Notes: generated by a model not told the origin, from the letters alone. DNA of 27,675 nt from a virus (IMGVR_UViG_3300031759_001713:1-27675), one strand, 5' to 3'; positions 1 through 7,878 are shown, counted from the first letter of the stretch. Made by a program: numbers and translations.

Positions 1-1
1 C

Positions 2-373
2 CCATATCTCCCTTCTCCCCGTCCAGAGCAATCTGTATTCCTCTACAATAAGCTTAATGGCAACTGCAAACGCCTGTGGTCTCTCCCCAATGCTAAGGTA
101 ATGGCTATCATCTCTGAGATGCCCTATGTGGATAAGAGATGGACACTAACCAAATTCTGGAGTGATTCTTTCTTCAATGGGACATTCTGGCAAGAAATTA
201 GAGACCAACACAAGATTTCCATGCTCTCTGAGATTGAATACCTAAATGCAAATCGTTCCGAACTCATCAAGGCGGGATGCAATGAGGTCAAAGGTGACCT
301 TCCCGATACCCCTTACTTCCCTGAAGTCTCTGTAAAGAAGGTCGTAGATAAGTATGAACCCATCCTTGATTAA
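2..373 (+). CDS. Unidentified phage protein, C-terminal part (5' end outside window)
   Basis: The frame is open from the first bases of the window to a TAA at 371-373, so this is the last 123 residues of a longer or complete gene whose start lies to the left. An internal ATG at 101 is in the same frame but has no ribosome binding site and the open frame clearly continues upstream of it. The protein is rich in aromatic residues, with no domain I recognise; it has a segment reading LYNKLNGNCKRLWSLPNAK near the left edge. Its position just upstream of the scaffold and capsid genes suggests a head-region gene, but that is inference from place only. Its last 132 nt are overlapped on the other strand by the alpha-CTD-like gene. 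Confidence 0.7.
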   Translation, partial: PYLPSPRPEQSVFLYNKLNGNCKRLWSLPNAKVMAIISEMPYVDKRWTLTKFWSDSFFNGTFWQEIRDQHKISMLSEIEYLNANRSELIKAGCNEVKGDLPDTPYFPEVSVKKVVDKYEPILD

Positions 374-517
374 TGCCTTCTCTACCTTCTTCGGAAGACA
401 AAGACACTCTATCGGAACATTTGCTCCTAAGCAATTTACAACATTCCGGTAATGGTTTAAGTTTTTCTGTAGTTCTTCCTTATCTAAAATAACCGAATCA
501 TCAGGAGTTTCTTTCAT
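242..517 (-). CDS. Small protein with RNA polymerase alpha C-terminal-domain-like helix-hairpin-helix fold
   Basis: A 91-residue reading frame on the minus strand. Residues about 37-88 fit the alpha-CTD pattern: the leading LPKKVEKAL segment, then a GFILIYDLL segment, a charged turn, and the hairpin REVRGIGKVTFDLIASRL with the GIGK signature. In RNA polymerase alpha this domain binds UP-element DNA and activators, so a free phage copy could touch DNA or host polymerase; that is inference. The ATG at 517-515 was chosen because upstream of it the frame becomes a cysteine-rich antisense shadow of the scaffold gene. No clear Shine-Dalgarno precedes it. It overlaps the preceding plus-strand gene tail-to-tail by 132 nt, and its ATG abuts the ATG of the plus-strand scaffold gene. 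The domain match makes chance unlikely, but expression is unproven. Confidence 0.6.
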   Translation of the reverse strand: MKETPDDSVILDKEELQKNLNHYRNVVNCLGANVPIECLCLPKKVEKALIKDGFILIYDLLYRDFREVRGIGKVTFDLIASRLDEFGTICI

Positions 518-520
518 ATG
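503..520 (+). promoter_or_regulatory. Ribosome binding site and head-to-head start codons in CATATG
   Basis: AGGAG at 503-507 lies 10 nt before the plus-strand ATG at 518. The six bases 515-520 (CATATG) contain both the plus-strand ATG and the minus-strand ATG at 517-515, so the two start codons touch. The plus-strand site lies inside the first codons of the minus-strand gene. Confidence 0.6.
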
Positions 521-1252
521 ACAATACAACCAGAAGCTAAACAGCAAGAGACAAAAGTAGCAGAAATACCTGCTGCAACACAACCGAAAACAATTCCAGA
601 GGCAACTCCCTCTGCACAGCCTGAAGAAACAACAGAGCAGATCAATTGGAGGAAGTTCCGTCAAGTCCGCGAGAAGGAGCGCAAAGAAAAGGAAGAATCG
701 GATCGGAGAGCTTCGGAGAAGGAAGCAGAGGCGAAGGCTCTGAAGGATGCTATGGAGGCTCTACTTTCCAAGCCACAGCCCGCTCAATCGTCAGAAGACA
801 TTGGAGAGACAGAAGAGCAGCGTATTGATAAACGCATCCAACAAGCTCTAGACAAAGAAAGACAGAGACATCAAAAAGAACTCCAAGAGAGGGAAGTAAG
901 AGAGTTGCCGCAGAAGCTCAAATCAACCTTCAATGATTTCGATCAGGTATGCACACAGGAGAACTTAGATTATCTTGATTATCACTATCCAGAAGTTGCT
1001 CGTCGCTTTAGAAACTCTCCAGAATCTTTTGAAACATGGTCTGACTTTTATAAGGTCATCAAGAGATTTGTCCCAAATCATGACAGCAAGAAAGACCAGA
1101 AACAAATGGAGAAGAACCTAGCTAAACCTCAATCTATGTCTCTTCCAGGAGCCACACAAACAGGAGATCAAGCTCCAGCAAAGAATCTAGATGATAAAAG
1201 AAGACAAGAAAATTGGGCCAGGATGCAACGTACACTTAAAGGTGCGAAGTGA
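518..1252 (+). CDS. Putative head scaffolding protein
   Basis: A 244-residue hydrophilic protein, very rich in Glu, Lys, Gln and Arg. Residues about 45-130 look like a long charged helix or coiled coil (for example RKERKEKEESDRRASEKEAE-like composition), followed by a short aromatic-containing segment with LDYLDYHYPEVARRF and a polar tail ending in KRRQENWARMQRTLKGAK. It lies one small gene upstream of the major capsid gene. Place, length, composition and a basic C-terminal helix are typical of phage internal scaffolding proteins, whose C-terminus often binds the capsid protein. No specific family is recognised. The start has AGGAG 10 nt upstream. Its TGA overlaps the next gene's GTG by 4 nt. 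Confidence 0.55.
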   Translation: MTIQPEAKQQETKVAEIPAATQPKTIPEATPSAQPEETTEQINWRKFRQVREKERKEKEESDRRASEKEAEAKALKDAMEALLSKPQPAQSSEDIGETEEQRIDKRIQQALDKERQRHQKELQEREVRELPQKLKSTFNDFDQVCTQENLDYLDYHYPEVARRFRNSPESFETWSDFYKVIKRFVPNHDSKKDQKQMEKNLAKPQSMSLPGATQTGDQAPAKNLDDKRRQENWARMQRTLKGAK

Positions 1253-1512
1253 GCATAGAAATTAGCGAAGAGGATGAAAGATATCTCCGAACCAATTTTC
1301 ATCGTTTAATTGATGATCTTACCGAAGGGGAAAGAATCGAATTTCTGCAATGGGCATTAGGAGATGATTATGGTGAACTCACCTTTCCACAAAGTCCAGA
1401 GCGTTGGAATAAATTACACGGGAATCTTTTACATATTTATTCAAACGGAAAGATGAGTCAGGATCTTCCAAAAATGATAAAAATATGGAAGGAAGCTTGC
1501 AAACAATCCTAA
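1249..1512 (+). CDS. Small unidentified protein between scaffold and capsid genes
   Basis: An 87-residue protein starting at GTG 1249, which overlaps the preceding stop codon (GTGA) and is preceded by AAAGGTG. This gives translational coupling to the scaffold gene. It appears all-helical and acidic in its first half: a DEDERYL-like start, then LIDDLTEGERIEFLQWAL, and a C-terminal helix with MIKIWKEACKQS. I do not recognise the family. The helical pattern is vaguely like small bacterial death-like or effector-associated domains, but the resemblance is too weak to assign. A head-assembly accessory role is equally possible from context. Confidence 0.6.
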   Translation: MSIEISEEDERYLRTNFHRLIDDLTEGERIEFLQWALGDDYGELTFPQSPERWNKLHGNLLHIYSNGKMSQDLPKMIKIWKEACKQS

Positions 1513-1525
1513 TCTAAAATATAAC
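1497..1525 (+). promoter_or_regulatory. Candidate promoter for the capsid gene block
   Basis: TTGCAA at 1497-1502 and TATAAC at 1520-1525 are separated by 17 bp, a sigma70-like arrangement (4 of 6 and 5 of 6 matches to the consensus). It sits at the end of the preceding gene and in the first gap of the structural block. Transcription would begin near the AGGTAGTA at 1536. The same TTGCAA-to-AGGTAGTA spacing recurs at 11997. Confidence 0.45.
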
Positions 1526-1535
1526 AAAGTCAATT

Positions 1536-1617
1536 AGGTAGTATACCCGTTCACCTGGGTGCTGATTTAGTCGCTTTCGCAAGCGTCACATAATAAATCT
1601 TCACCGCAGGTGATACC
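1536..1617 (+). promoter_or_regulatory. Structured 5' leader of the capsid mRNA
   Basis: The leader starts with AGGTAGTA (1536-1543). A weak hairpin follows with arms ACCC 1545-1548 and GGGT 1557-1560, then GCTG at 1561-1564, then a hairpin with arms CGCTT 1572-1576 and AAGCG 1581-1585 around a TCGC loop. AGGTGA at about 1608-1613 is the ribosome binding site for the capsid ATG at 1618. A related element precedes the fibre gene at 12131. A role in mRNA stability or translation is inferred from its place before a highly expressed gene. Confidence 0.5.
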
Positions 1618-2583
1618 ATGACCAGTTCTACTGGAATCACAAATATCAATAACATGGCTCCTGAGCTACCTCTTCAGTTTTCTGAAGATCTCTTGAGCAC
1701 ACCAATGTTTAACTTGATCCACTCTTTTGGAGCGGATCTACACTATGCAGAAGCGCATATCGGTAAAACAACCCGTATGTCACGCTTTGAGCGTTTGTCT
1801 ACCGACGGAGGCCAACTTGATGGGTCTGGTATTGATCCAGCACCAGAAGTTGTTGTTCGTACAGACATTGATGCAACAATGGAAATCTATGCCAAGACAG
1901 TTGTCATCAACGAGCAAGTAACTCTCTATGAGAACGACAAAGTCCTTACCAAATTCACTGCTCTACTTGGTCAGTGGCTTCGGGAGAAAGAAGATCTTCT
2001 CATGAGAGATCTATATGCCAGCTCTGTCAGCTATATCAATGCTACAGGCGGTATCAATGGACAACAGCCATCAGAGATATCTCGTCAGGATGTGAATAAC
2101 ATCGAGAGGATTCTCCTAGGAAATGATGCAAGGACAATGCTTGAAGTGGTAGAAGCGGAATTGAAGTTTGCGACAAGCCCCACCAGGGATGCCTTCATTT
2201 GCCTAGCATCTACTAATATCACTCCAGACCTTCAGAACGTGCAGGGTGTGATTCTTAAAAACGCATATCCATCACAAGAAGGACTAAGACCAGAAGAATA
2301 TTGCTCGATTTCTAGATTCAGGGTATTTGTATCGTCCAAGGCAGCTTTCATTCCTGGCATATCTAGCCCAGGCGGACAAACTGTTTATACATTGCCTATG
2401 TATGGTCTAGAAGCAGCTGCAAAAGTAGAGCAAAACAACTATACAGCGATCTTGGGGTATAGACCTCCTTACGTTGTTTCATCAGTTGCTCAAAACAGTC
2501 AGCTATACGCTAAGTTTGGAATAGCTAGAGCTATCACCAACCAAAACTGGGTTTCTGGACTTAACGTAACACAAAGACTATAA
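1618..2583 (+). CDS. Major capsid protein, N4-gp56 family
   Basis: This 321-residue protein should form the icosahedral head shell. Family features include an N-terminal arm followed by LLSTPMFNLIHSFGA, the segment with MSRFERLSTDGGQLDGSGIDP, a helix with VTLYENDKVLTKF, the helical spine LLMRDLYASS, and a C-terminal beta region ending in QNWVSGLNVTQRL. The length suits the N4-gp56 family with the HK97 fold. It is the only gene in the head region preceded by a long untranslated leader with its own likely promoter, as expected for the most abundant virion protein. The start ATG has AGGTGA 4-5 nt upstream. The family call is from remembered sequence character, not a search. Confidence 0.8.
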   Translation: MTSSTGITNINNMAPELPLQFSEDLLSTPMFNLIHSFGADLHYAEAHIGKTTRMSRFERLSTDGGQLDGSGIDPAPEVVVRTDIDATMEIYAKTVVINEQVTLYENDKVLTKFTALLGQWLREKEDLLMRDLYASSVSYINATGGINGQQPSEISRQDVNNIERILLGNDARTMLEVVEAELKFATSPTRDAFICLASTNITPDLQNVQGVILKNAYPSQEGLRPEEYCSISRFRVFVSSKAAFIPGISSPGGQTVYTLPMYGLEAAAKVEQNNYTAILGYRPPYVVSSVAQNSQLYAKFGIARAITNQNWVSGLNVTQRL

Positions 2584-2594
2584 GGAGAATTTAT

Positions 2595-3662
2595 ATGGCT
2601 TTCACCCTAATAACCCAAGGTTCCTTTCTCTCAGCAGGAATTAACGTAAAGATTCCCCTCCCAAGCTCAGTAGATTATTTCAAAACATATAATCTAACTC
2701 AGATGCCACTTGCTCCATCTACAGCTGTAGTTGTAATGGGAGAATGGTTTGGCGGGAATTTAATCAATCCAGCTAGCGGACTACGATGGAAAAAATCCAC
2801 ATCTACTAGTGTATTGAACTTAGATACATTTGCTACTTCTACAGCTTCCAATGGATTTACCTATGTAACGGCATCTCCAGTTGTGGAAGCACAGAATTCA
2901 AATGCTATCACAAACATCACCGCTGTTAACCCAGCTGTGGTTACTCAAACAAATACCTACAATAACGGGGATATCATCCAGATCTATAATACGACTGGAG
3001 ATCTTACGATTGGCGGAATGAACTTTCAGATCTCTTCAGTATCTAGTAGTGGATATACTCTTCTTGGACTCGCTAACGTAGCTGGCAACGGCCTTGCAGC
3101 GGCTACAGCTGGCTATACAAGACGAGTATCTACTAACTGGTCTGTAGATCCTCAGTTCCTCTTTATCACTAACATCAGCCAGGCTACACAAGCTGTTGTG
3201 TCTACTTCTGTAGACCCATCACAGTATTATGTAGTGGGACAGAATATACACTTCAGCGTTCCCTCTTCATTTGGCATGACTCAAATCAATCAAATGACAG
3301 GAACTATCGTGGCTGTCAACGCTGTATCTGCTACCGGAAATATTGGTGCGTACAACCTTACGGTTAACATCAACTCCTCAGCGTTTACAGCATTTGCTTT
3401 CCCAGCTAGTGCTCTGTCACCAACAGCACAGTTGTTTGCTACACTAGCTCCTCAGGGATCTAGCACACAATACAACCCAATGACCAACACCTATACAGGA
3501 TATAACTTCACCCTAGCGCCTTTCCATACAGGGCAGTTTACTCCTTATATGCTGGTCTATGGAGGAGCACAATCTCCTGGTGGTGCTTCTGGTGATACAA
3601 TTTTGTGGCAAGCCTACAAAATGGAAGCAACTTCCTATAGTAACGGAACAACTTCTGTTTAA
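2595..3662 (+). CDS. Beta-rich structural protein next to capsid, FCCH-like domain
   Basis: A 355-residue Ser/Thr/Asn/Ala-rich protein with few charged residues, beginning 11 nt after the capsid stop with AAGGAG 8 nt before the ATG. Residues about 180-330 contain a domain with YYVVGQNIHFSVPSSFGM, QINQMTGTIVAVN and a closing APFHTGQ. The same domain recurs alone in the next gene and resembles the small beta domains that annotation pipelines label 'ubiquitin-activating E1 FCCH' in phage structural proteins. No enzymatic role is implied by that label. Position and composition suggest a capsid decoration or head-associated protein. The gene ends just before a strong hairpin at 3676-3699. Confidence 0.6.
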   Translation: MAFTLITQGSFLSAGINVKIPLPSSVDYFKTYNLTQMPLAPSTAVVVMGEWFGGNLINPASGLRWKKSTSTSVLNLDTFATSTASNGFTYVTASPVVEAQNSNAITNITAVNPAVVTQTNTYNNGDIIQIYNTTGDLTIGGMNFQISSVSSSGYTLLGLANVAGNGLAAATAGYTRRVSTNWSVDPQFLFITNISQATQAVVSTSVDPSQYYVVGQNIHFSVPSSFGMTQINQMTGTIVAVNAVSATGNIGAYNLTVNINSSAFTAFAFPASALSPTAQLFATLAPQGSSTQYNPMTNTYTGYNFTLAPFHTGQFTPYMLVYGGAQSPGGASGDTILWQAYKMEATSYSNGTTSV

Positions 3663-3675
3663 TCGATTCCATTGG

Positions 3676-3699
3676 ATGCCTCTCTTCACCGAGAGGCAT
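3676..3699 (+). terminator. Perfect 9-bp hairpin between paired structural genes
   Basis: ATGCCTCTC at 3676-3684 and GAGAGGCAT at 3691-3699 are exact inverted repeats around a TTCACC loop. It starts 14 nt after the preceding stop. It lacks a following T-run, so it may be a 3' mRNA-stabilising or processing hairpin, or an attenuator, and not a complete intrinsic terminator. Confidence 0.5.
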
Positions 3700-3725
3700 T
3701 CATTCATCGTACAAAGGAGAAAGTG

Positions 3726-4097
3726 GTGTCCAGTAATACTTACCTTCCTCCTTCTCCAGTAGTCCCGATGTTTCTTGTGATCTCATCGATCACTAATTCC
3801 TATACAGCCGTTGTCACGGTGATCACTCCAAATGCATATATCCCTGGTCAGATAATCTACTTTAGCGTTCCATTTGACTATGGAATGTTTCAGATTAATG
3901 GATTGACAGGACAGATAATTGCAGTAGATTCTACTAATCTCATTCTTACGACTAACGTAAATACTACTGAGTTTGATACATTTGTTCTTCCTACAGGAGG
4001 AGAGCAACCGGCTACGGTATCTCCTGCTGGAGCGAGAAACATCTATAACACGACCACAGTCCCCTTTCATTCATTGAACGGACAGGTGGGAAATTAG
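3726..4097 (+). CDS. Stand-alone FCCH-like beta-domain protein
   Basis: A 123-residue protein homologous to the C-terminal domain of the preceding gene product: YIPGQIIYFSVPFDYGM and QINGLTGQIIAVD here match YVVGQNIHFSVPSSFGM and QINQMTGTIVAVN there, and both close with a PFH motif. The start is set at GTG 3726 because AAGGAG at 3714-3719 is 6 nt upstream. The in-frame TTG further left lies beside the hairpin and has no ribosome site. A second GTG at 3723 is also possible. Probably a virion surface or head-tail joining component that arose by domain duplication; function not known. Confidence 0.65.
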   Translation: MSSNTYLPPSPVVPMFLVISSITNSYTAVVTVITPNAYIPGQIIYFSVPFDYGMFQINGLTGQIIAVDSTNLILTTNVNTTEFDTFVLPTGGEQPATVSPAGARNIYNTTTVPFHSLNGQVGN

Positions 4098-4105
4098 GAG
4101 AACAT

Positions 4106-4528
4106 ATGTCTTTATCTCACATTAGAGAACCAAACCCAATGAAAACGCCAACAGGACAAGAACATGGATTAGTGAAGGTAGTGGGCAATTCTGTTGTTTT
4201 TAACGACTACAAACGATTCAAGGAATCTGACAGAGAAAAGATGAAGAAGATGCACCTTGATGAATGCAAAATGGTCAAGGTGACCTATATCAACACAAAG
4301 GGTGCAGATCTCCCTCTAGAACTTATTTATTGTAACTGGGATGGAGATCCTCTTCTCTCTTACAAATTCTTACCCGATCATGAATATGAGATACCAAAGG
4401 GTCTTAAAGATATGGTAAACAAAAAGAAGATCAAAAAAAGATCGGGATTAGTAGACAAAAATAACAAAGATCTTATGGTAGATTCTGATGTTCCTGGTGA
4501 ACATCGATTTGTATCAGTAGGAGAATAA
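4106..4528 (+). CDS. Unidentified small protein of the head-tail block
   Basis: A 140-residue, lysine-rich protein with AGGAG 5 nt before its ATG. The centre, LPLELIYCNWDGDPLLSYKF followed by LPDHEYEIPKGL, looks like a small beta fold, and the C-terminal third is basic (MVNKKKIKKRSG) then acidic. I recognise no family. It is tightly placed between the FCCH-like protein and the connector, with one base to the next start codon, so a role in virion assembly or a minor virion component is likely from context alone. Confidence 0.6.
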   Translation: MSLSHIREPNPMKTPTGQEHGLVKVVGNSVVFNDYKRFKESDREKMKKMHLDECKMVKVTYINTKGADLPLELIYCNWDGDPLLSYKFLPDHEYEIPKGLKDMVNKKKIKKRSGLVDKNNKDLMVDSDVPGEHRFVSVGE

Positions 4529-4529
4529 A

Positions 4530-5600
4530 ATGACAGCAGTAGCAGCCGCAAACTCCACAGTCTCTTTCATTCGAACGATGGTACGTGAACTCACAGCATC
4601 TCCTGGGGAGAATCAGCTGACTACTGCTTATCTCGATCAAACACTCAACAACTTCTACAACAACGATTTTCCTTATGCCATCAAGCTAGACCAAATGCGA
4701 GATGTTTACACCTTCTATACACAGCCTTACATAGATCGCTATCCTCTTGATGTAAATTACAACCAGGGAGTCCGTGGGCCATTTTTCGTTGAAGGTGTTC
4801 AAGGGCAGCTTTTCAAGGATAGGAATGAATTTTATAACATGTGGCCAAGATGGCCAACTAAGTTCAATTCCATTCAAGGTGATGGAGTGACTGCCACATT
4901 CACCTTCACTATTCCAGGCCCATTTTTAGCCAACAACGTTGCTCTTGGAGGCACAGCCACAGGAGGCAATGCCATTGCAGTATCAGATGATGGGTATGGT
5001 AATCTCCAACTTAAAGTGCCAAATCCATTGGTATCTGTCCCAACTCAGACAACCAATCCCCCTGTTCCTGGGATGTACAATATTAATACTCAGAATCCAG
5101 GGCTTACGACTTCCATCAATATTGGTACGGTTAACTATGTAACAGGTGTGTTCTCAATCACCTTCCCATCGGGCTATATTCCTGCGACTGCTACGCAGAA
5201 CTATCCTGACATCACAATATGGGTCTCTCAATACTCTCCTGGGAGGCCCTATTGTATGTTGTCATGGAACAACTATCTGGAGATACGCCCTGTTCCTAAG
5301 CTCGTTCATAAGATAGAGGTGGAAACATATCTTACTCCAGTACAGTTCATGCTCTCTACAGACAACCCTATTCTCAATCAATGGTCTCAATATCTTGGTT
5401 ATGGATGTGCCATAGAGATCCTCCGCAGAAGGCAGGACATAGCTGGTGTTCAGAACCTCATGGAAGGTTTCAAGCGTCAAGAAGCTATGGTCTTGGAAAG
5501 ACAGTCTACAGAGGAGATTGGACAACGTAATTCCAATCTGTTCAGTGGGTCTATCCCTAATCAAGGATGGAACAATGGGTATCTCCAGGGCTGGTATTGA
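4530..5600 (+). CDS. Head-to-tail connector/adaptor protein (P22 gp4-like)
   Basis: This 356-residue protein probably forms the ring below the portal that joins head and short tail. The N-terminal 60 residues are helical (FIRTMVRELTASPGENQLTT then LDQTLNNFYNNDFPY). Residues about 95-240 are a beta-rich insert. The C-terminal part returns to helices with LNQWSQYLGYGCAIEILRRR and a Gln/Arg-rich tail, the architecture of P22 gp4 and T7 gp11-type adaptors, though longer than P22 gp4 because of the insert. AGGAG precedes the ATG. Its TGA overlaps the next gene's ATG by one base, giving coupled translation with the tail protein. Confidence 0.6.
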   Translation: MTAVAAANSTVSFIRTMVRELTASPGENQLTTAYLDQTLNNFYNNDFPYAIKLDQMRDVYTFYTQPYIDRYPLDVNYNQGVRGPFFVEGVQGQLFKDRNEFYNMWPRWPTKFNSIQGDGVTATFTFTIPGPFLANNVALGGTATGGNAIAVSDDGYGNLQLKVPNPLVSVPTQTTNPPVPGMYNINTQNPGLTTSINIGTVNYVTGVFSITFPSGYIPATATQNYPDITIWVSQYSPGRPYCMLSWNNYLEIRPVPKLVHKIEVETYLTPVQFMLSTDNPILNQWSQYLGYGCAIEILRRRQDIAGVQNLMEGFKRQEAMVLERQSTEEIGQRNSNLFSGSIPNQGWNNGYLQGWY

Positions 5601-7870
5601 TGACTGCCTATACTCCACTTTATATCCGCGGCAATCAAACAGGGCTAGTTCAGAGTCGAGAAGAATTCATATTGCCAGATGATGCATATCCTGTCTTAGA
5701 GAACGCTTATGTATGGAGAGAGAGGATAAAGCGCAAGCAGGGATATGAACTGCTAGGAAGGCTTCAGAGAACCTTTAGCAGCGTTTCTATAGGAGATAGT
5801 GGTTCATCAGTTTGGACATTTACCCTTTTTACCACTGTCTCTCCAAATATCACAGAGACCACAGCTCAATTGAATCCTGGAAGCATTGTCATCGTAATGG
5901 GAGGAGTGACATTCACTGACAAGGGAAATGGAACTTTAACAAGTCCAACCTCAGGAAACAGCGGCACGATCAATTACCAAACATCTGTCATAGCCCTAAC
6001 CACAACCGTTTCTAGCGGAACTGACGCAACAGTGTCTTTCGGATATTTTCCTGGGCTTCCAGTTATGGGACTACGCCAAAGGGATCTGAACTCCACCAAC
6101 AATCAGTTGACGATTGCCTTCGATACTGTTTATGCCTATATATTCTCATCTGGAGCATGGAGAGAATTTATACCAGGAACGACATGGACAGGTAACGATG
6201 ATGAGTTTTTTTGGTCTACTAACTACTGGGTAGACAATTCCAATCTGAAACTCTTTTGGGCAACAAACTTTTCTGGAACTGGAGGAGATCCAATCCGTTA
6301 TACCAATGGAGTAACATGGACTAACTTCGCACCAACAATCGATGCATCTGGAAATCTACTCACTCAAGCTCTCTGTATCCTTCCCTTCAGAGGCCGTCTA
6401 GTTGTATTCAATACATTTGAAGGCATGAGTCAAGCTGGATCAGTAAACTATCCTCAAAGAATCAGATGGGCGGCTATCGGAAATCCTCTAACAGCTACAG
6501 CATGGAGAGATGATGAAAGAGGGCAGGGAGGCTTTCTAGATATACCCACAAATGAGAGTATCACATCTGTAGGATTCGTGAGGGATAACCTTGTTATTTA
6601 TTGCTCTCGAAGTACATGGCAACTCCGGTATACAGGGAGATCAATCGCTCCTTTCCAGATTGAAAAAGTTAATTCTGAGCTGGGTGCGGAAGGAACCTTC
6701 AGTACGGTACAGTTCGATACATCCTTGGTTGGGATCGGTGATAAGGGGATTGTCGAATGTGATAGTTTCAAGAGTAATCGTATTGATATAAAGATTCCCG
6801 ATTTGGTTTTCCAATTCAACGATTCCACTGAAGGAATGGAAACAGACAGCGGAACGGAGAGGATTCAAGCGGTTAGAGATTTTGTTAATCGGTTGGCCTA
6901 CTGGACTTACCCATATCAAGCTGGCACTCCTTATCCTATTATCTATCCTAACAGAAGATTGGTTTACAATTATGAAAATGACTCTTGGGCTATCTTCACT
7001 GATTCTCTCACAGCTCTAGGTACATTTATAGCATCTAGTGGAAGGACTTGGCAAAACACTCAAATACCTTGGGATCAGGCTAATTTCCCATGGACAAATA
7101 GACAGATATCCACACCAGATATCATTGGTGGAAATCAACAGGGTTTTGTTGAATATCTCGACTCGAAGGTCAGTAATGATGTAAGTCTATTTATAACAGG
7201 AATCACTGGAAACACCACCACTCCAACCCAAATCACGAGCCCCAACCACAATCTAGTAGAAGACCAAGTTATCCAGATTTCAGGAATTACAGGCACTACA
7301 TTTCAGGATCTCAATAACGGAATATTTGGGATATCGATTGTAGATGGCAACAATTTTCTTCTCTATGTCTATGATTCTTCAACTCAGGATTTCACTACGC
7401 CCCAGCTAGACGCCTCACAAACTTACAATGGAGGCGGTCAGATAGCGGTTAGAGATGGATTCTATATTCAATCCAAGAAATTCAACTTTCTAGATGACGG
7501 AGAGAGTATACAGATGGGCTACATAGACATTCTGATGGATTCGACTCTCTCTGGAGCTATCAGCATGAATGTACTGATGAACTATAACGAAACCGATCCA
7601 GTGAATATAAAGCCCCAGAATGAAGATCCAGACACGAGCCAATCAAACACATTCTTCAATTCAATAGTTCCCACTAGCAATCCAAATTCTGATGGTGTTT
7701 CTGGGACAAAATACTGGCAGAGAATTTACTGTCCTACCAGAGGGAACTTCATAACGATTGTCTATACACTCTCGTATGCTCAACTTGTAGGAATAGAACA
7801 ACAATCAGATGTTCAGATTGATGCGCAAATATTATGGAACCGTAAAGCTGGAAGGCTAACCAATAGATAG
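5600..7870 (+). CDS. Large tail nozzle/stabilisation protein (P22 gp10/T7 gp12-like)
   Basis: A 756-residue protein. The start is the ATG at 5600, which overlaps the preceding TGA; an ATG 11 codons upstream would run into the connector gene. The opening (YTPLYIRGNQTGLVQSREEF, then DDAYPVLENAYVWRERIKRK) and the central beta-propeller-like stretch with LPFRGRLVVFNTFEG and VRDNLVIYCSRSTWQLRYTG are characteristic of podovirus tail hub/nozzle proteins. Residues about 530-610 hold an inserted FCCH-like beta domain (NHNLVEDQVIQISGITGT). Expected location is the distal end of the short tail, plugging DNA until infection. The assignment rests on sequence character and gene order. Confidence 0.65.
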   Translation: MTAYTPLYIRGNQTGLVQSREEFILPDDAYPVLENAYVWRERIKRKQGYELLGRLQRTFSSVSIGDSGSSVWTFTLFTTVSPNITETTAQLNPGSIVIVMGGVTFTDKGNGTLTSPTSGNSGTINYQTSVIALTTTVSSGTDATVSFGYFPGLPVMGLRQRDLNSTNNQLTIAFDTVYAYIFSSGAWREFIPGTTWTGNDDEFFWSTNYWVDNSNLKLFWATNFSGTGGDPIRYTNGVTWTNFAPTIDASGNLLTQALCILPFRGRLVVFNTFEGMSQAGSVNYPQRIRWAAIGNPLTATAWRDDERGQGGFLDIPTNESITSVGFVRDNLVIYCSRSTWQLRYTGRSIAPFQIEKVNSELGAEGTFSTVQFDTSLVGIGDKGIVECDSFKSNRIDIKIPDLVFQFNDSTEGMETDSGTERIQAVRDFVNRLAYWTYPYQAGTPYPIIYPNRRLVYNYENDSWAIFTDSLTALGTFIASSGRTWQNTQIPWDQANFPWTNRQISTPDIIGGNQQGFVEYLDSKVSNDVSLFITGITGNTTTPTQITSPNHNLVEDQVIQISGITGTTFQDLNNGIFGISIVDGNNFLLYVYDSSTQDFTTPQLDASQTYNGGGQIAVRDGFYIQSKKFNFLDDGESIQMGYIDILMDSTLSGAISMNVLMNYNETDPVNIKPQNEDPDTSQSNTFFNSIVPTSNPNSDGVSGTKYWQRIYCPTRGNFITIVYTLSYAQLVGIEQQSDVQIDAQILWNRKAGRLTNR

Positions 7871-7878
7871 AGGACAAA

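Noticed and set aside
6598-6919. Overlapping minus-strand frames inside the large tail gene
   Set aside because: Two different frames both open by chance; no domain or start signals, while the plus-strand gene is continuous and recognisable.
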